Source of the DNA: Halosolutus gelatinilyticus
Lineage (GTDB): Archaea > Halobacteriota > Halobacteria > Halobacteriales > Natrialbaceae
DNA length: 64,000 bases
Direction of reading: 5' to 3'
Assembly (NCBI RefSeq): GCF_023028105.1
Contig: NZ_CP095491.1
Coordinates: forward strand, 1,240,001-1,304,000
Of the stretch, positions 39,534 through 48,946 are shown piece by piece; the stretch's first letter is position 1, and every line of letters begins with the position of its first letter. Below the pieces are notes generated by a model. That model saw nothing but the letters and a program-made list of their open reading frames with translations. It had not been told where the DNA came from and ran no database searches. The translations under genes were made by a program, and so were the position numbers.

Positions 39534-40190
39534 ATGGCTTCGCCGACGATCCTCGTCGTCCACAACGAAATCGACGAGGCGTACGACTACCACCGGATCG
39601 CGCTTGCGGAGTGTTTTCCCGGCTGTCTGGAGTGCGACTTTCCGGGCGGCGATCGGCCCGATCTCGACGGGGTCGACGCCGTCGTCCTGACGGGGAGTAC
39701 GGCCGGCGTCTACGAGGTCGACGACGAACCCTGGATCGCGGACGAACAGGCGCTGGTTCGCGAACTCGTCGATTGCCGGATTCCGACGCTCGGCGTCTGC
39801 TTCGGCCATCAGATCGCGAACGCGGCGCTCGGCGGTCGAGTCGAACACGTCGGGACGATCCACAGGCTCGTCGCCGTCGACCTGGCGGACGACCCGCTCT
39901 TCGAGGGGGTCGAACCGATCGTGCCGGCGATCCACGGCGACGTCGTCCTCGAACCCGGCGACGACATGGCGGTGATCGCCGCGACCGACCACTCGCCGCA
40001 CTTCGGAACCCGCCACCGGAGCGCGCCGCTGTGGACGGTCCAGTTCCACCCCGAACTCACGAGCGACTTCCACCGGCGGATCGAGGCCGACTTCGGGTGG
40101 ACCGAGACCGAGCACACCTACGCGGACGTAACCGCCGATCGCGTCTTCGAGAACTTCGTCTCGCTCGTCCGGGAGGCGGCCGCCGACTGA
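39534..40190 (+). CDS. Class I glutamine amidotransferase-like protein (copy A)
   Basis: A 218-residue protein with the GMP-synthase-type amidotransferase fold. Nucleophile Cys89 in LGVCFGHQIANAALGG, catalytic His-x-Glu in VQFHPEL, and HGDVV are intact. It probably deamidates glutamine or a gamma-glutamyl compound; such solitary proteins have been linked to gamma-glutamyl-amine hydrolysis. A colinear paralogue with the same Cys89 lies at 53794-54492. Divergent from uvrB. Confidence 0.86.
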   Translation: MASPTILVVHNEIDEAYDYHRIALAECFPGCLECDFPGGDRPDLDGVDAVVLTGSTAGVYEVDDEPWIADEQALVRELVDCRIPTLGVCFGHQIANAALGGRVEHVGTIHRLVAVDLADDPLFEGVEPIVPAIHGDVVLEPGDDMAVIAATDHSPHFGTRHRSAPLWTVQFHPELTSDFHRRIEADFGWTETEHTYADVTADRVFENFVSLVREAAAD

Positions 40191-40375
40191 GCGGATCCCG
40201 GCCGGGCTCGATCGCCGTATGCGGCCCCTACCGATCGAAACGGGATCGTACGGTGGCGATCGCGGACCGTCGCCCGATCGCGCCGACGAGTACGGTCCGG
40301 CGAACGCCACCGGCCCGAGCGGACGTGGCTCCTGCCCGGCCAACCGTTATGGGCCGGGTCGTGGTTGCCACGCCT

Positions 40376-40642
40376 ATGACCGACCACCTCCAGCAGGCGC
40401 GCGACGACCTCGAAGAGGCGGCGAAGTCGGCCGACGACGACGTCCGCGACGATATCCGCGAGACGACGGACGCGTTCGCCGACTACGTGATGGGCGACAC
40501 CCAACCGGATCACGCCCTGCTCGACGAACGGCTCAACACCCTCCGCCAGGTCCGCGAGCGAGCCGACGGCAACACCGAAGCCAAGGTCGAGTCGGCGATC
40601 GAGACGATCGAAGAGTACCGGCGGGGGATCGACCAAGCCTGA
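40376..40642 (+). CDS. Small helical haloarchaeal protein
   Basis: An 88-residue, highly charged, all-helical protein (MTDHLQQARDDLEEAAKSA...) with a heptad-like pattern over most of its length, so probably a coiled-coil dimer. It resembles a short protein family found throughout haloarchaea with no assigned role. ATG 40376 is the second of two in-frame ATGs; the residues before it do not look coding. Confidence 0.72.
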   Translation: MTDHLQQARDDLEEAAKSADDDVRDDIRETTDAFADYVMGDTQPDHALLDERLNTLRQVRERADGNTEAKVESAIETIEEYRRGIDQA

Positions 40643-40767
40643 TCGGTACGCGCCCTCCGAGGCGAGGGCGATCGTGCCCGTCCGCGAGATAGTCAGTATC
40701 GGTTGCTGACCGCTTTATGCTGTTGCGAGACGTAGTAGAACTGCTTCACACACGTGTGAAATACGAC

Positions 40768-41322
40768 ATGACTACGCATTCGACACGATCGCCGCCCGCC
40801 GAATCGTCCCCAGAACGTGATGAGCAACAACCCGCAGCGAAGGACGACTATCGACCCCGGGACTACGCCCAGCCGCTCGCGTTTCCCGCTGGCGCGATCG
40901 TACTCGCGGTCGCCCAGATTGCCATCTGGAACACAGCGCCCGTCGAGGCGTTCCTGCTCTCGTTTCTGGTCGTGACGGTCGGCCTCCAGGGGATATGGGC
41001 GTTTCTCGGCCACTACTTCAAGGCCGACGAAATCGCTACCCTCATCGGCTGGCCGACCGGCAATCCCTTTCAGACGGAGATCGCGTTCGCGAATCTCGCG
41101 TTCGGCGCCCTCGGGTTGCTCTGCATCCCGTTCCGCGGCGGGTTCTGGATCGCAACCGCGATCGGCATCTCGATCTTCCTGCTCGGGGCCGCGTCCGTTC
41201 ACATCCGCGAGATCCGCACGCGGGGCAACCTCAATCCCGCGAACGCGGGTGGGATTCTCCTCACCGATATACTGACTCCGATCGTGTTGCTCGGGCTCGG
41301 AGCGATTCTCTACCTCTCGTAG
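40768..41322 (+). CDS. Four-helix membrane protein, DUF6790-like
   Basis: A 184-residue membrane protein: hydrophilic Ser/Glu/Gln-rich N-terminus of about 30 residues, then helices at about 35-55, 60-85, 110-140 and 160-183. The conserved-looking part is GHYFKADEIATLIGWPTGNPFQTE between helices 2 and 3. It resembles the DUF6790 family, which has no known role. ATG 40768 is preferred to an in-frame ATG at 40717. A promoter-like AT-rich segment lies at 40690-40765. Confidence 0.7.
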   Translation: MTTHSTRSPPAESSPERDEQQPAAKDDYRPRDYAQPLAFPAGAIVLAVAQIAIWNTAPVEAFLLSFLVVTVGLQGIWAFLGHYFKADEIATLIGWPTGNPFQTEIAFANLAFGALGLLCIPFRGGFWIATAIGISIFLLGAASVHIREIRTRGNLNPANAGGILLTDILTPIVLLGLGAILYLS

Positions 41323-41380
41323 CGGTTCAGTTTACGCCACTCGTTCTTTCCGCACCGAGCGATCGTTCTCCCGTCGAGTC

Positions 41381-41797
41381 CTAGTATTCCCGCGGCGATC
41401 GGTCCTGGACGTCGACGTCGGCGTTCGTCTCTGCGAGCAGTTCCTCGAAGCCGTAGTGCTGGAACTGGTCGACGACCGCGGCGCGATCGCGCTCGTCGAC
41501 GGCTTCGAGAACGGTCCCGATCACGGTCGTCGCGGCCTCCTGCCCGGTGAGATCGACCGTCTCCATGCGCTGATCGATCCGGGAGACGAACTCCTCCTCG
41601 GAGAAGCGCTGGCCGGACTCGCCCTCCGTGAGGTGCTCGCTCAGATCGCCCGGGAGTTGCGCGGCGAGGTCTGCGGCCTGGTCGGCGCTCAGCCGTTCGC
41701 CGAGCGTAGCAAGAACCGCTCGCGTCGCGTTCTCGGCGGCCGATTCGTCGCTTTCGGTGCGATCGCTGACCGTCCGAACGAGTTCTGCGCGTTCCAT
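41381..41797 (-). CDS. DUF2267 family protein
   Basis: A 138-residue soluble acidic protein. The repeated ATRAVLATLGERLSADQAADLAAQLP and ATTVIGTVLEAV blocks match the DUF2267 pattern, a small helical domain often found with stress genes. ATG 41797 is taken as start; the frame upstream overlaps a low-complexity Gly/Pro/Gln stretch that is the shadow of the multicopper-oxidase tail. About 200 bp separate it from that gene on the same strand. Confidence 0.78.
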   Translation of the reverse strand: MERAELVRTVSDRTESDESAAENATRAVLATLGERLSADQAADLAAQLPGDLSEHLTEGESGQRFSEEEFVSRIDQRMETVDLTGQEAATTVIGTVLEAVDERDRAAVVDQFQHYGFEELLAETNADVDVQDRSPREY

Positions 41798-41994
41798 GTC
41801 CGTGGCCACGGGAACGCCGCCCCTCATCGTTCGGGCGGCAGCTGCCGGGATCGGGACGCGGCCGCGGCCCGCCGACTCGCTCAGGTCTCGCTTCCGGGAC
41901 CCGATCCGGGGACGATCGCGTCTCGTCCAGCCGTTCGCCGAGCGCGAGAGCGCGATCGATGCCGTTGTAGCGGTTCCCGGTTCGTCCGGTCCGT

Positions 41995-43923
41995 TCAGTC
42001 CCACCAGCCGTTTCGATCCTTGCGGCTCTTTCGGCCCCGTCGACTTCCACGGCCTTTGCGGCCTTTGCGACCCTTGCGGCCCCTGCGGCCTCCCCAGCCC
42101 TTCCCCCATCCGGGGTGTCTTCCGAAGTCGCCCGTGACGACCTCGAACGGGCGCATCATCGCGTGATCCTCGTGTTCTAAGACGTGGCAGTGCCACATGT
42201 ACTTCCCGGCGAAGCCGTCGAACCGGGTGATGATCCGGACCGTCTCGCCCGGATCGACGCGAACGGTGTCCTTCGGACCGCGCTCGTTCGGCGCGGGGTC
42301 GTCGGTCCCGTCCGGACCGCGTCCGATGACCTCGAAGTCGACGAGGTGCAGGTGAATCGGGTGGGAGTGGTGACCCTCGTTCTTGAGTTCCCAGATTTCG
42401 GTCGTTCCGTACTGGGGCTTCGCGTAGTCGCCGCCCTCGTAGGATGTCTTGCCGTTTAACACGTGGAGCGCGGGGTCTTCTCCCATCCGCATGCCCATCG
42501 TCATCTGACGGGTCTCCGCGGCCGCGTACTCGTGGTATTTGGGCCAGTGAGGCAGGTACAGATCTGCCGGGTGGGTGCTGCGATCGGCCCCGTTGGCCGA
42601 GTGACCGACGCGGAACTGCATGAGTTCCGGTAGCCCCGGGAAATCGCCGCCGCCGTGGTCCATACCGTCGTCGCCGTGGCCCATGTCGCCATCGCCGTGA
42701 TCCATGTCACCGTCGTCATGGCTCATCTCGTCGTCGCCGTGGTCGCCCGTGCTCATCCCGTCCATGCCGTCGTCACCGTGATCCATGCCACCGTCATGGT
42801 CGTCGTGACCGCCGTGATCGCCCGTTCCCGAGAACGGGAACTCGGCGCCATTGGTCAGGGTGAGCGTCGCGCCGGCGTACTCGGAGAAGTCGACGACGAC
42901 CTCGGCGCGCTCGAACGGCGCGAGCAACAGCGAGTCGAGGTCGCCGTGATGGCCGATCGAGACGACCTCCTCCAGGAACCCGTGATCGGGCGCGATCTGG
43001 TACATCGGCGGCGCGTCGTGCCCGTGGTCGTTCTCCAGGGAGAGGCCGAACGTCCGGGCGTTCGACTGGTTGACCAGCCGGAACCGGTACCGGCGGGGCT
43101 CGACCTCCATGTACGGCCAGACGGCGCCGTTGACAAAGGCGGTGTCGCCCGCGAAATCCGCCACGAACGAGTCCGGGTAGTGAAGCGATCCGTCCTCGTT
43201 GAACGTCTTGTCCTGGAGCATGATCGGCACGTCGTACTCGCCGCGCGGGAGATTCAGCCACTTCTCCCAGGGGCTCTCGATGATGTAGAAGCCGTTCAGG
43301 CCGGCGTAGTTGTTGAGCCGGCTGATGCCCTTCGCGTGGTCGTGGTACGTCGTGGTCGTCCGGTCCTGCCGGTTCGGCAGGTCGTGGACGTGCTTGACGA
43401 ACCGCGGCCCGGTCGTCCCGTCGGGCGCCTTCCACATGGCGCCCTGGCCGTCGCTCGCCTCCTCCACCTTGAGCCCGTGCTGGTGGATGGCCGTCCGGAC
43501 CTCCGGGACCGGCCCGTCGTACCCGCCGTAGTCTTCGAGCTTCGTCCCGTGGATCAGGTCGTCAACTTCGAAGAGGTGCTCCTCGGGCAACTCGCTGTTG
43601 TCGAAGTTGACTTTGATCCGTTTGTTGCGACGCGCCTTGATGACCGGCCCCGGAACCTGGCCGTCGAAGCCCCAGAACGTCGTCGGCGGGAGATCCGGGT
43701 GGACCTTCCGTTCGAACTCCCGAATCGAGATCTCGTAGTAGTCGGCCCCGCGCTTTCGCCCATCCGGCTTCCTGACCGCCGGAATCGGCAGCGGCTGGAC
43801 GAACTTCTCTAGGTCCGGCGACGATTCCGACGCCGCCACGGTCTTCCAGGGAAGCGCTCCGGCGGCCCCGAGTGCAACCCCCGTTTGCAGGAACCGCCGC
43901 CGCAAAAGTTCGAAGTCTGTCAT
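41995..43923 (-). CDS. Tat-exported multicopper oxidase (laccase/CotA-like)
   Basis: A 642-residue secreted oxidase that couples one-electron oxidation of phenols, metals or bilirubin to O2 reduction. Twin-arginine signal with RRRFLQ at residues 8-13. Copper ligands: HQHG (147-150), HDH (194-196), HPIHLH (about 530) and HCHVLEHEDHAMM (about 585-597) with axial Met. Between domains 2 and 3, residues about 372-427 form a His/Met/Asp/Gly-rich loop that may store copper. The last 30 residues are a basic Gly-Arg-Lys repeat followed by WWD, unlike the acidic rest. Related to the haloarchaeal laccase LccA. Confidence 0.92.
   Translation of the reverse strand: MTDFELLRRRFLQTGVALGAAGALPWKTVAASESSPDLEKFVQPLPIPAVRKPDGRKRGADYYEISIREFERKVHPDLPPTTFWGFDGQVPGPVIKARRNKRIKVNFDNSELPEEHLFEVDDLIHGTKLEDYGGYDGPVPEVRTAIHQHGLKVEEASDGQGAMWKAPDGTTGPRFVKHVHDLPNRQDRTTTTYHDHAKGISRLNNYAGLNGFYIIESPWEKWLNLPRGEYDVPIMLQDKTFNEDGSLHYPDSFVADFAGDTAFVNGAVWPYMEVEPRRYRFRLVNQSNARTFGLSLENDHGHDAPPMYQIAPDHGFLEEVVSIGHHGDLDSLLLAPFERAEVVVDFSEYAGATLTLTNGAEFPFSGTGDHGGHDDHDGGMDHGDDGMDGMSTGDHGDDEMSHDDGDMDHGDGDMGHGDDGMDHGGGDFPGLPELMQFRVGHSANGADRSTHPADLYLPHWPKYHEYAAAETRQMTMGMRMGEDPALHVLNGKTSYEGGDYAKPQYGTTEIWELKNEGHHSHPIHLHLVDFEVIGRGPDGTDDPAPNERGPKDTVRVDPGETVRIITRFDGFAGKYMWHCHVLEHEDHAMMRPFEVVTGDFGRHPGWGKGWGGRRGRKGRKGRKGRGSRRGRKSRKDRNGWWD
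42010..42087. repeat. 9-bp degenerate tandem repeat encoding the basic oxidase tail
   Basis: On the coding (minus) strand the unit GGNCGCAAR recurs, giving a Gly-Arg-Lys tripeptide repeat at residues 613-638. The reading frame stays open to the stop codon. It looks like replication slippage near the 3' end of the gene. Confidence 0.65.
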
Positions 43924-44117
43924 ACCCCCCTATCGTCAGGCATCCTTAATTAAGACTCTGGCCGATTTAACGAATGTCTCTGGAATATAGGGTTCAATGA
44001 ATATCATATAATTAGATATAACACTGAAATATAGTTATCGGACTGAAATTCCGGCGCGAAATCGGTCGCAAACGCCGATCGAACGCGCGTCGAAGCGGTC
44101 AACCCGTTCTGCGGTGG
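43924..44117. promoter_or_regulatory. AT-rich promoter region of the multicopper oxidase
   Basis: Roughly 190 bp of markedly AT-rich sequence (several ATATAA-like stretches at 43990-44035) upstream of the oxidase start. No specific operator is recognised. Confidence 0.4.
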
Positions 44118-45206
44118 CTAGCTGAGCACCGCACTGACCGGCGACGTCTCGTCGGGCGTCTCCTCGTCGAAGAAGCCGTCCGCGTCGTCGAGTTCGAAGA
44201 CGAACTCGGAACCGAACGCGCCGGCCGGCGTCCGATACCCCGGCTCGACGTCGCCGTCGAGCACCCGTCGAGCGGTCGTCAGGGCACCGTCGATCGTCAC
44301 GACGTACGGGTCCGGCGTCCGGAGTCGAGAGACGGCACGGTCGCCGTCGGCGCGCGCCTCGCCCCAGACGAACGCCGATCCCCGCCGGCGCGCTCGTTCC
44401 GAGGGCCCGTCGCGGATCCCGGCGAGCGTCTTCAGCGCCGTTCGGACCGGCGCAGGGGCCAGGAGCGGCGCGCCTAATCGATGCGCTTTCAGCGCGAGTC
44501 GCGCCGGCTGGGGCATCAACGCGTAGACCTCGACGTTCGGGACGTCGGTCGTGTAGTACGCCGTCGAAACGTCGCCCATGGGCATCGTCACGCCCGGGCG
44601 AGTTCCGCGACCGAAGTCGATCCGACGCGTTCGCCACGCCGCCGGCACGTACTCGAGACGGCCGTCCCGACGGATCGCGCCGCCGTCTTCGATCCCCTCG
44701 ATCACCGTCCGCAGCGTTCCGATCGACGGGATTCGAAACGAGTCGACGCCCAGCGAGAGGTGCTCCGCGTCGGGGAGTCGATCGACCAAGTGGGCGGCGA
44801 GACAGTCCATCGGAATCGTCGAAAAGCCGGCGGCCGGAAGCAGCGTCACGCCGGCGTCCGCGGCCTCTGCGTCCCGATCGGCGATCCGTTCGATGACCGG
44901 GATCTCGCCGGTGACGTCGACGTAGTCCGTCCCGCTCCGGAGGCAGCCCTCGACGATCGAATCCGCGGTGTTCGAGAACGGGCCGGCGCAGTTCAGCACG
45001 CAGTCGACGTCCGCGACCGCCTCGGCGACGGTCTCGGGATCGTCGAGGGCGAACCGCCGTCCCGGTCGTCCGAGCTCGTCCACCTGCTCGCGAAGGTCGT
45101 CTCGATCGCGCCCGGCCAGAATCGGATCCAGCCCGCGGTCGATCGCTTCTTCGGCGATCAGACGCCCGACGTATCCGTACGAGCCGTAGATCAGAAGCGA
45201 GTCCAT
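44118..45206 (-). CDS. Saccharopine dehydrogenase-like NAD(P)-binding protein
   Basis: A 362-residue reductase-like protein of the saccharopine dehydrogenase/trans-acting enoyl reductase superfamily. The N-terminal Rossmann motif is DSLLIYGSYGYVGRLIAEEA with the Arg of AGRDRDDL suggesting NADP. CVLNCAGPFSN and GTDYVDVTGE follow as in the family. Substrate unknown; relatives act on lipids (mycobacterial enoyl reductase) or amino-acid adducts. Monocistronic; the 111 bp to the orc gene downstream of its start hold nothing else. Confidence 0.85.
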   Translation of the reverse strand: MDSLLIYGSYGYVGRLIAEEAIDRGLDPILAGRDRDDLREQVDELGRPGRRFALDDPETVAEAVADVDCVLNCAGPFSNTADSIVEGCLRSGTDYVDVTGEIPVIERIADRDAEAADAGVTLLPAAGFSTIPMDCLAAHLVDRLPDAEHLSLGVDSFRIPSIGTLRTVIEGIEDGGAIRRDGRLEYVPAAWRTRRIDFGRGTRPGVTMPMGDVSTAYYTTDVPNVEVYALMPQPARLALKAHRLGAPLLAPAPVRTALKTLAGIRDGPSERARRRGSAFVWGEARADGDRAVSRLRTPDPYVVTIDGALTTARRVLDGDVEPGYRTPAGAFGSEFVFELDDADGFFDEETPDETSPVSAVLS

Positions 45207-45318
45207 GTCGGAGGCGACGGGGCGTCGGCGGTTAAACGGCGGGCCGGCGATCGTCAGGCTCCGCTCGACGATCGGACTCGCGGAGATTCGAGCGGCGAAA
45301 CTCGACCGCGGCCGGCGA

Positions 45319-46449
45319 TCACTCGAGCCGATCGAGGATCGCGCCCTTCTCGTAGGAGAGCGAGAGCGACCGCGAGCGGCCGCGGCCGTCGACGTCGGCG
45401 TAGTCGGCGTCGATCAGGCCCAGTTGGTCGAGTTTGTTGACGATCTCGGAGTAGCGCGTGTAGCCGAGGGCGGTCCGATCGTGGAAGGCCTCGTAGACGT
45501 CGCCCGCCTGGTCGCCGTCGTTGTGGGCGATCACCTCGAGCAGCGCTCGCTCGGTGTCGGTCAGGTTCGAGAGGCTTCGGGAGAGGGAAACGTACTTGGA
45601 CTTCTCGTAGGCCTGCTCGACGTCCTCCATCTCCACGGTGCGGCTGGCGCGCATCTCGGCGTTGAGCCCCGCCCGGCGAAGGAGGTCGATGCCGACGCGG
45701 AGGTCGCCGCTCTCGGCGGTCAGTTCGGCCACGCGTTCGAGCGTCGATCGGGAGATGACGCCGTCGTGGAAGCCCCGTTTGACGCGTTCCTCGAGGATGT
45801 CCACGATCTCCGGCTGGTCGTAGACCGGGAAGTAGACGTCCTCGGGCCGGAAAACGCTCTGGACTCGGGAGTCGAGTTCCTCGATGACGTCGAGCGCGGG
45901 ATCCGACGAGACGACGATGACGCCGATCTTCGCGCCGGGGTACTCTTCGTGGGCCCGCAATAGCGAGTACAGCGTGTCCGAGGCCTCGTTCTCGTAGAAG
46001 AGGTAGTTGACGTCGTCGAGGGCGACGACCATGACCCGATCCTCCTCGACGAGTTTCTCGGCGATCTGGCCGAACAGCTTCTTGAACGAGATGCCCGACG
46101 AGGGGGGCTCGTAATCGAAGGTTCCCTCGAACAGCCGCGAGAACACCGAGTACCGGGTCGCGTTGACCTGACAGTTGACGCGGATCGTCCGGACGTCGCT
46201 GGTCTGGGCGCCGACCTCGTCGAACAGCTTCTGGATCGCCGTCGTCTTCCCCGTTCCGGGCGGTCCCCGGACCATGACGTTCAGCGGGCGCGACCCGCGC
46301 ACCGCCGGCCGGAGCGCGTACGTCAGACTCCGGGTCTGTTCCTCGCGGTGTTTGAACGTCTCGGGAACGTAGTCGATTTCGAAGACGTGCTCGTTTTTGA
46401 ACACGGACTCGTCCCACGACAACATCCCCTCGTCGGGGTCGTCCACCAT
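45319..46449 (-). CDS. Orc1/Cdc6-family AAA+ replication protein
   Basis: A 376-residue origin-recognition-type ATPase. Walker A GPPGTGKTTA, Walker B VVALDDVNYL, sensor-1 VVSSDP and the C-terminal winged helix (from about residue 295, ...TALGYTRYSEIVNKLDQLGL) are all present. Haloarchaea encode many such proteins, only some of which fire origins. I see no origin recognition box repeats in the flanks (45207-45318, 46450-46851). ATG 46449 is preferred over an in-frame GTG at 46461. Confidence 0.92.
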   Translation of the reverse strand: MVDDPDEGMLSWDESVFKNEHVFEIDYVPETFKHREEQTRSLTYALRPAVRGSRPLNVMVRGPPGTGKTTAIQKLFDEVGAQTSDVRTIRVNCQVNATRYSVFSRLFEGTFDYEPPSSGISFKKLFGQIAEKLVEEDRVMVVALDDVNYLFYENEASDTLYSLLRAHEEYPGAKIGVIVVSSDPALDVIEELDSRVQSVFRPEDVYFPVYDQPEIVDILEERVKRGFHDGVISRSTLERVAELTAESGDLRVGIDLLRRAGLNAEMRASRTVEMEDVEQAYEKSKYVSLSRSLSNLTDTERALLEVIAHNDGDQAGDVYEAFHDRTALGYTRYSEIVNKLDQLGLIDADYADVDGRGRSRSLSLSYEKGAILDRLE

Positions 46450-46579
46450 TACTTTCACCACGCTCTCGAAGCTACTTAGTTGTTCGCAGGAATACGGGTT
46501 TCGGCCCCGATATCGCCCGCTCGCCGATCGGGTCCGAAACCGATCGGCCGACGAGATCGCTCGCGCGTTCGCGACGCCC

Positions 46580-46747
46580 TCACACGACCTCGATCCGCGT
46601 CGTACGCCGATCGATGTCCGCTCGATCGAACCTTCCGCGGTGGCTCACCCGCGCGTGCGCTCGCACCAGCCGTTCGAGTTCTTCGCTGCTGCTCGATCGG
46701 ATCAGAAACTGACACTCCCTCTGCGGACACTGGAACTGGTATGCCAT
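46580..46747 (-). CDS. DUF1059 mini-protein (zinc-finger-like)
   Basis: A 55-residue protein opening MAYQFQCPQRECQFLI, then EELERLVRAHARVSH. The Cx4C and Hx4H spacing is that of the DUF1059 family, a small C2H2-like metal site of unknown function common in haloarchaea. The frame is complete from ATG 46747 to TGA 46580. The Arg/Asp-rich C-terminus is less typical, so the exact end of the homologous part is uncertain. It lies between the orc and mutS-like genes on the same strand. Confidence 0.65.
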   Translation of the reverse strand: MAYQFQCPQRECQFLIRSSSSEELERLVRAHARVSHRGRFDRADIDRRTTRIEVV

Positions 46748-46851
46748 GCCGTGGCAAAGTCCCGGGATCGCGGTAGGCGTTGTACTTGCACAATCCAGAC
46801 GCTCAAAGGAGATTCGGGGCGTTCGAGATCGATTCGAACGCGCGACGACGG

Positions 46852-48852
46852 TCAGTCGAACTTTTCGAGCAGCCGATCGTAAAAGGTCGCCTCGCCCTCG
46901 CCGGCGAGTTTCTCGACGATCAGTTCCGGCGTCGAGCGGGCGAGGTGGTGTTTGACCGGCGAGCGGTTTACCTCGAGTTCGCCGTCGACTAGACCGACCG
47001 CCTCGATGCCGTCGATCGTGACCTCGTAGTCGGCCATCTCGCTGATCTCGCCGGCCAGGTGGGAGACGAAGACGGCCGTCGCGCCGTTCTCCGAGAGCGC
47101 CTCCAGGATGCCCGCGATGATCTTCGCGCTCGCGCCGGGTTCGGTGATGCTCTCGAGTTCGTCGACGAGGACGAGCGATCCCTCGCCGCCCGTGGCGAGA
47201 TCGGCGAACTCGCGGACGGTGGACTCGAACGCCCCCGCGTCAAGCGTCCCCTGGGTCTTCGCGTGGTAGTGCAGATCGTCGAACCGACGCAGCCGAACGC
47301 GCTCGGCGGGAACGGGCAACCCCATGTGCGCGAGGACGACGACGCTCGCGACCAGATCGAGCGTCGACGTCTTCCCGCCGCTGTTGACCCCCGAGAGGAG
47401 CGCGACCCCCGAGACCTCGTACTCGACCGGATCGATCGCCTCGAGCGGTTCGGTCAACAGGGGCGAGCGCCCGCCCTCGATCGCGAATCCGGTCGGATCG
47501 CCGTCGGCCCCGGTCGGTTCCCACACGAACTCGGGCATCGCGCAGTCGAACTCGTCCGCGAAGCGGGCGATCGCGAGTTCGACGTCGAGTTCGAGCGCGT
47601 TCCGGACGAGCTGGCGGGCCCCCTCGCGCCGATCGGCGAGGTCGGCCGCGAGGTCGCGCTTGAGCCGCCCCGCGCGGCGTTCCTTCGCGGCCGTCAGTTC
47701 CTCGCGGAGCCGGCCGATCACGTCCTCGTCGCGCTCGACCGGGAACGTCGGTTCGTCGCTGAACGCGCGCCGGGCGAGTTCGGCCTCGCCGGGGTCGAGA
47801 TCGATCGCGTCGACCAGGTGCCCGCGGGCGGCCTCGACCGCGTCCGCGTACTCGTCGGCCAATTCGCGCGACAGCAGCGAGTCGACGCCCGCCCCGCGCT
47901 CGACCAGCGACAGGAGATCCGAGCCCTCGATCGTCACGTCCTGCTCGCGGATCGCCTCCCGGAGCCGATCGTTGGCGGCGCTCTCGGCCGCGCTCGCCGC
48001 CGCATCCAGGTCGTCGACGGCGTCGGTGAGCCGATCGAGTTCGTCGTCGCCCGCGACCGTCCCGTCGTCGTCGAGCCGCGACAGGCCCTCCTCTAACGCG
48101 TCGAGATCGCAATCCGGGTCGAGGCCGGCGCTGCGGTGGACCGCGATCGCCGCCCGCAGCCGATCGCGGTTGCGCGCGAAGAACGCAAGCGGGCGCTCGG
48201 GGACGACCTCGGCGGGGTTTTCGAACGCGTTCGGCCGCACCTGCACGTCGCCCTCGACGGTGACGCCGGTGAAGGATTCGTCGAGCGCGATCACCGTCGA
48301 GTAGCCGCGCGCGAGCTCCGCCAGTCCCTGCGCGTCCTCGATCACTTCGACGGAGAGTTCCGGGATCGCCTCGCGCGCCTCGGCGTAGCGCTCGGCGTTC
48401 GCGGTCGCCAGACACCGCTCGCGCACGCGGACGTCGCCCGGGGTCGCGAGCGGTTCGACCCCCTCGAGCGCGTCGAGCACGGCCGCGTCGTAGTCGCGAT
48501 CGACCGCGTCGGCCGCGAAGGACTGGGCCTCCTCGATGCGCGATCGGCGCGGACTGGGGTAGAACGTCTCGAGGCGCTGGGCCGCGTAGTCGGTGACGGT
48601 CCGCTCCTTGAGCAGGTCGAGCACCTCGCGGTAGACCTCGCGGGCGCGATCGGTCGCGAGGAAGCCACCGGGATCGTCGTGCTCGCGGCGGATCGCCCCG
48701 CGGACGATGCGCGCCGCGCGCCCCTGCGTGATCCCGGGTGCCTCGGCGACCCGCGCGACGTCGCCCGATCGCAACGCTCGCTCGGGATCGTCGAGTTCCG
48801 ACAGTGCCCGGGCGGTCTTCTCGCCGACGCCCGGAATCGACTCGAGATCCAT
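46852..48852 (-). CDS. MutS-family ATPase with N-terminal helix-hairpin-helix
   Basis: A 666-residue protein. Residues 1-60 form helix-hairpin-helix DNA-binding repeats (MDLESIPGVGEKTARAL...). The middle is a long helical clamp/lever region, and the C-terminal third is a MutS ATPase: Walker A GVNSGGKTST (about 485), Walker B LVLVDELESITEP (about 565), and the SHLAGEI switch. It lacks the mismatch-reading domain I of MutS1, so it resembles the MutS2/MutS5-type haloarchaeal proteins, with a role in recombination or branched DNA rather than mismatch repair. A MITE-like element lies 95 bp upstream of its start. Confidence 0.85.
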   Translation of the reverse strand: MDLESIPGVGEKTARALSELDDPERALRSGDVARVAEAPGITQGRAARIVRGAIRREHDDPGGFLATDRAREVYREVLDLLKERTVTDYAAQRLETFYPSPRRSRIEEAQSFAADAVDRDYDAAVLDALEGVEPLATPGDVRVRERCLATANAERYAEAREAIPELSVEVIEDAQGLAELARGYSTVIALDESFTGVTVEGDVQVRPNAFENPAEVVPERPLAFFARNRDRLRAAIAVHRSAGLDPDCDLDALEEGLSRLDDDGTVAGDDELDRLTDAVDDLDAAASAAESAANDRLREAIREQDVTIEGSDLLSLVERGAGVDSLLSRELADEYADAVEAARGHLVDAIDLDPGEAELARRAFSDEPTFPVERDEDVIGRLREELTAAKERRAGRLKRDLAADLADRREGARQLVRNALELDVELAIARFADEFDCAMPEFVWEPTGADGDPTGFAIEGGRSPLLTEPLEAIDPVEYEVSGVALLSGVNSGGKTSTLDLVASVVVLAHMGLPVPAERVRLRRFDDLHYHAKTQGTLDAGAFESTVREFADLATGGEGSLVLVDELESITEPGASAKIIAGILEALSENGATAVFVSHLAGEISEMADYEVTIDGIEAVGLVDGELEVNRSPVKHHLARSTPELIVEKLAGEGEATFYDRLLEKFD

Positions 48853-48946
48853 TCTTCTGACAGGCCTATCCCATCGAACGGAGAAAAAGTTCCCGCCCGC
48901 TTCTTTTGTAAGATGTTTGATATTTCTTCGAGTGATACGGCTACTC

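Noticed and set aside
41798-42196. Upstream extension of the DUF2267 frame giving a Gly-Pro-Gln collagen-like stretch
   Set aside because: It overlaps the multicopper-oxidase tail repeat in another frame; the repeat, not selection, explains the collagen-like pattern.
45207-46851. Replication origin next to the Orc1/Cdc6 gene
   Set aside because: No origin recognition box-like repeats and no long AT-rich unwinding element in the flanks.
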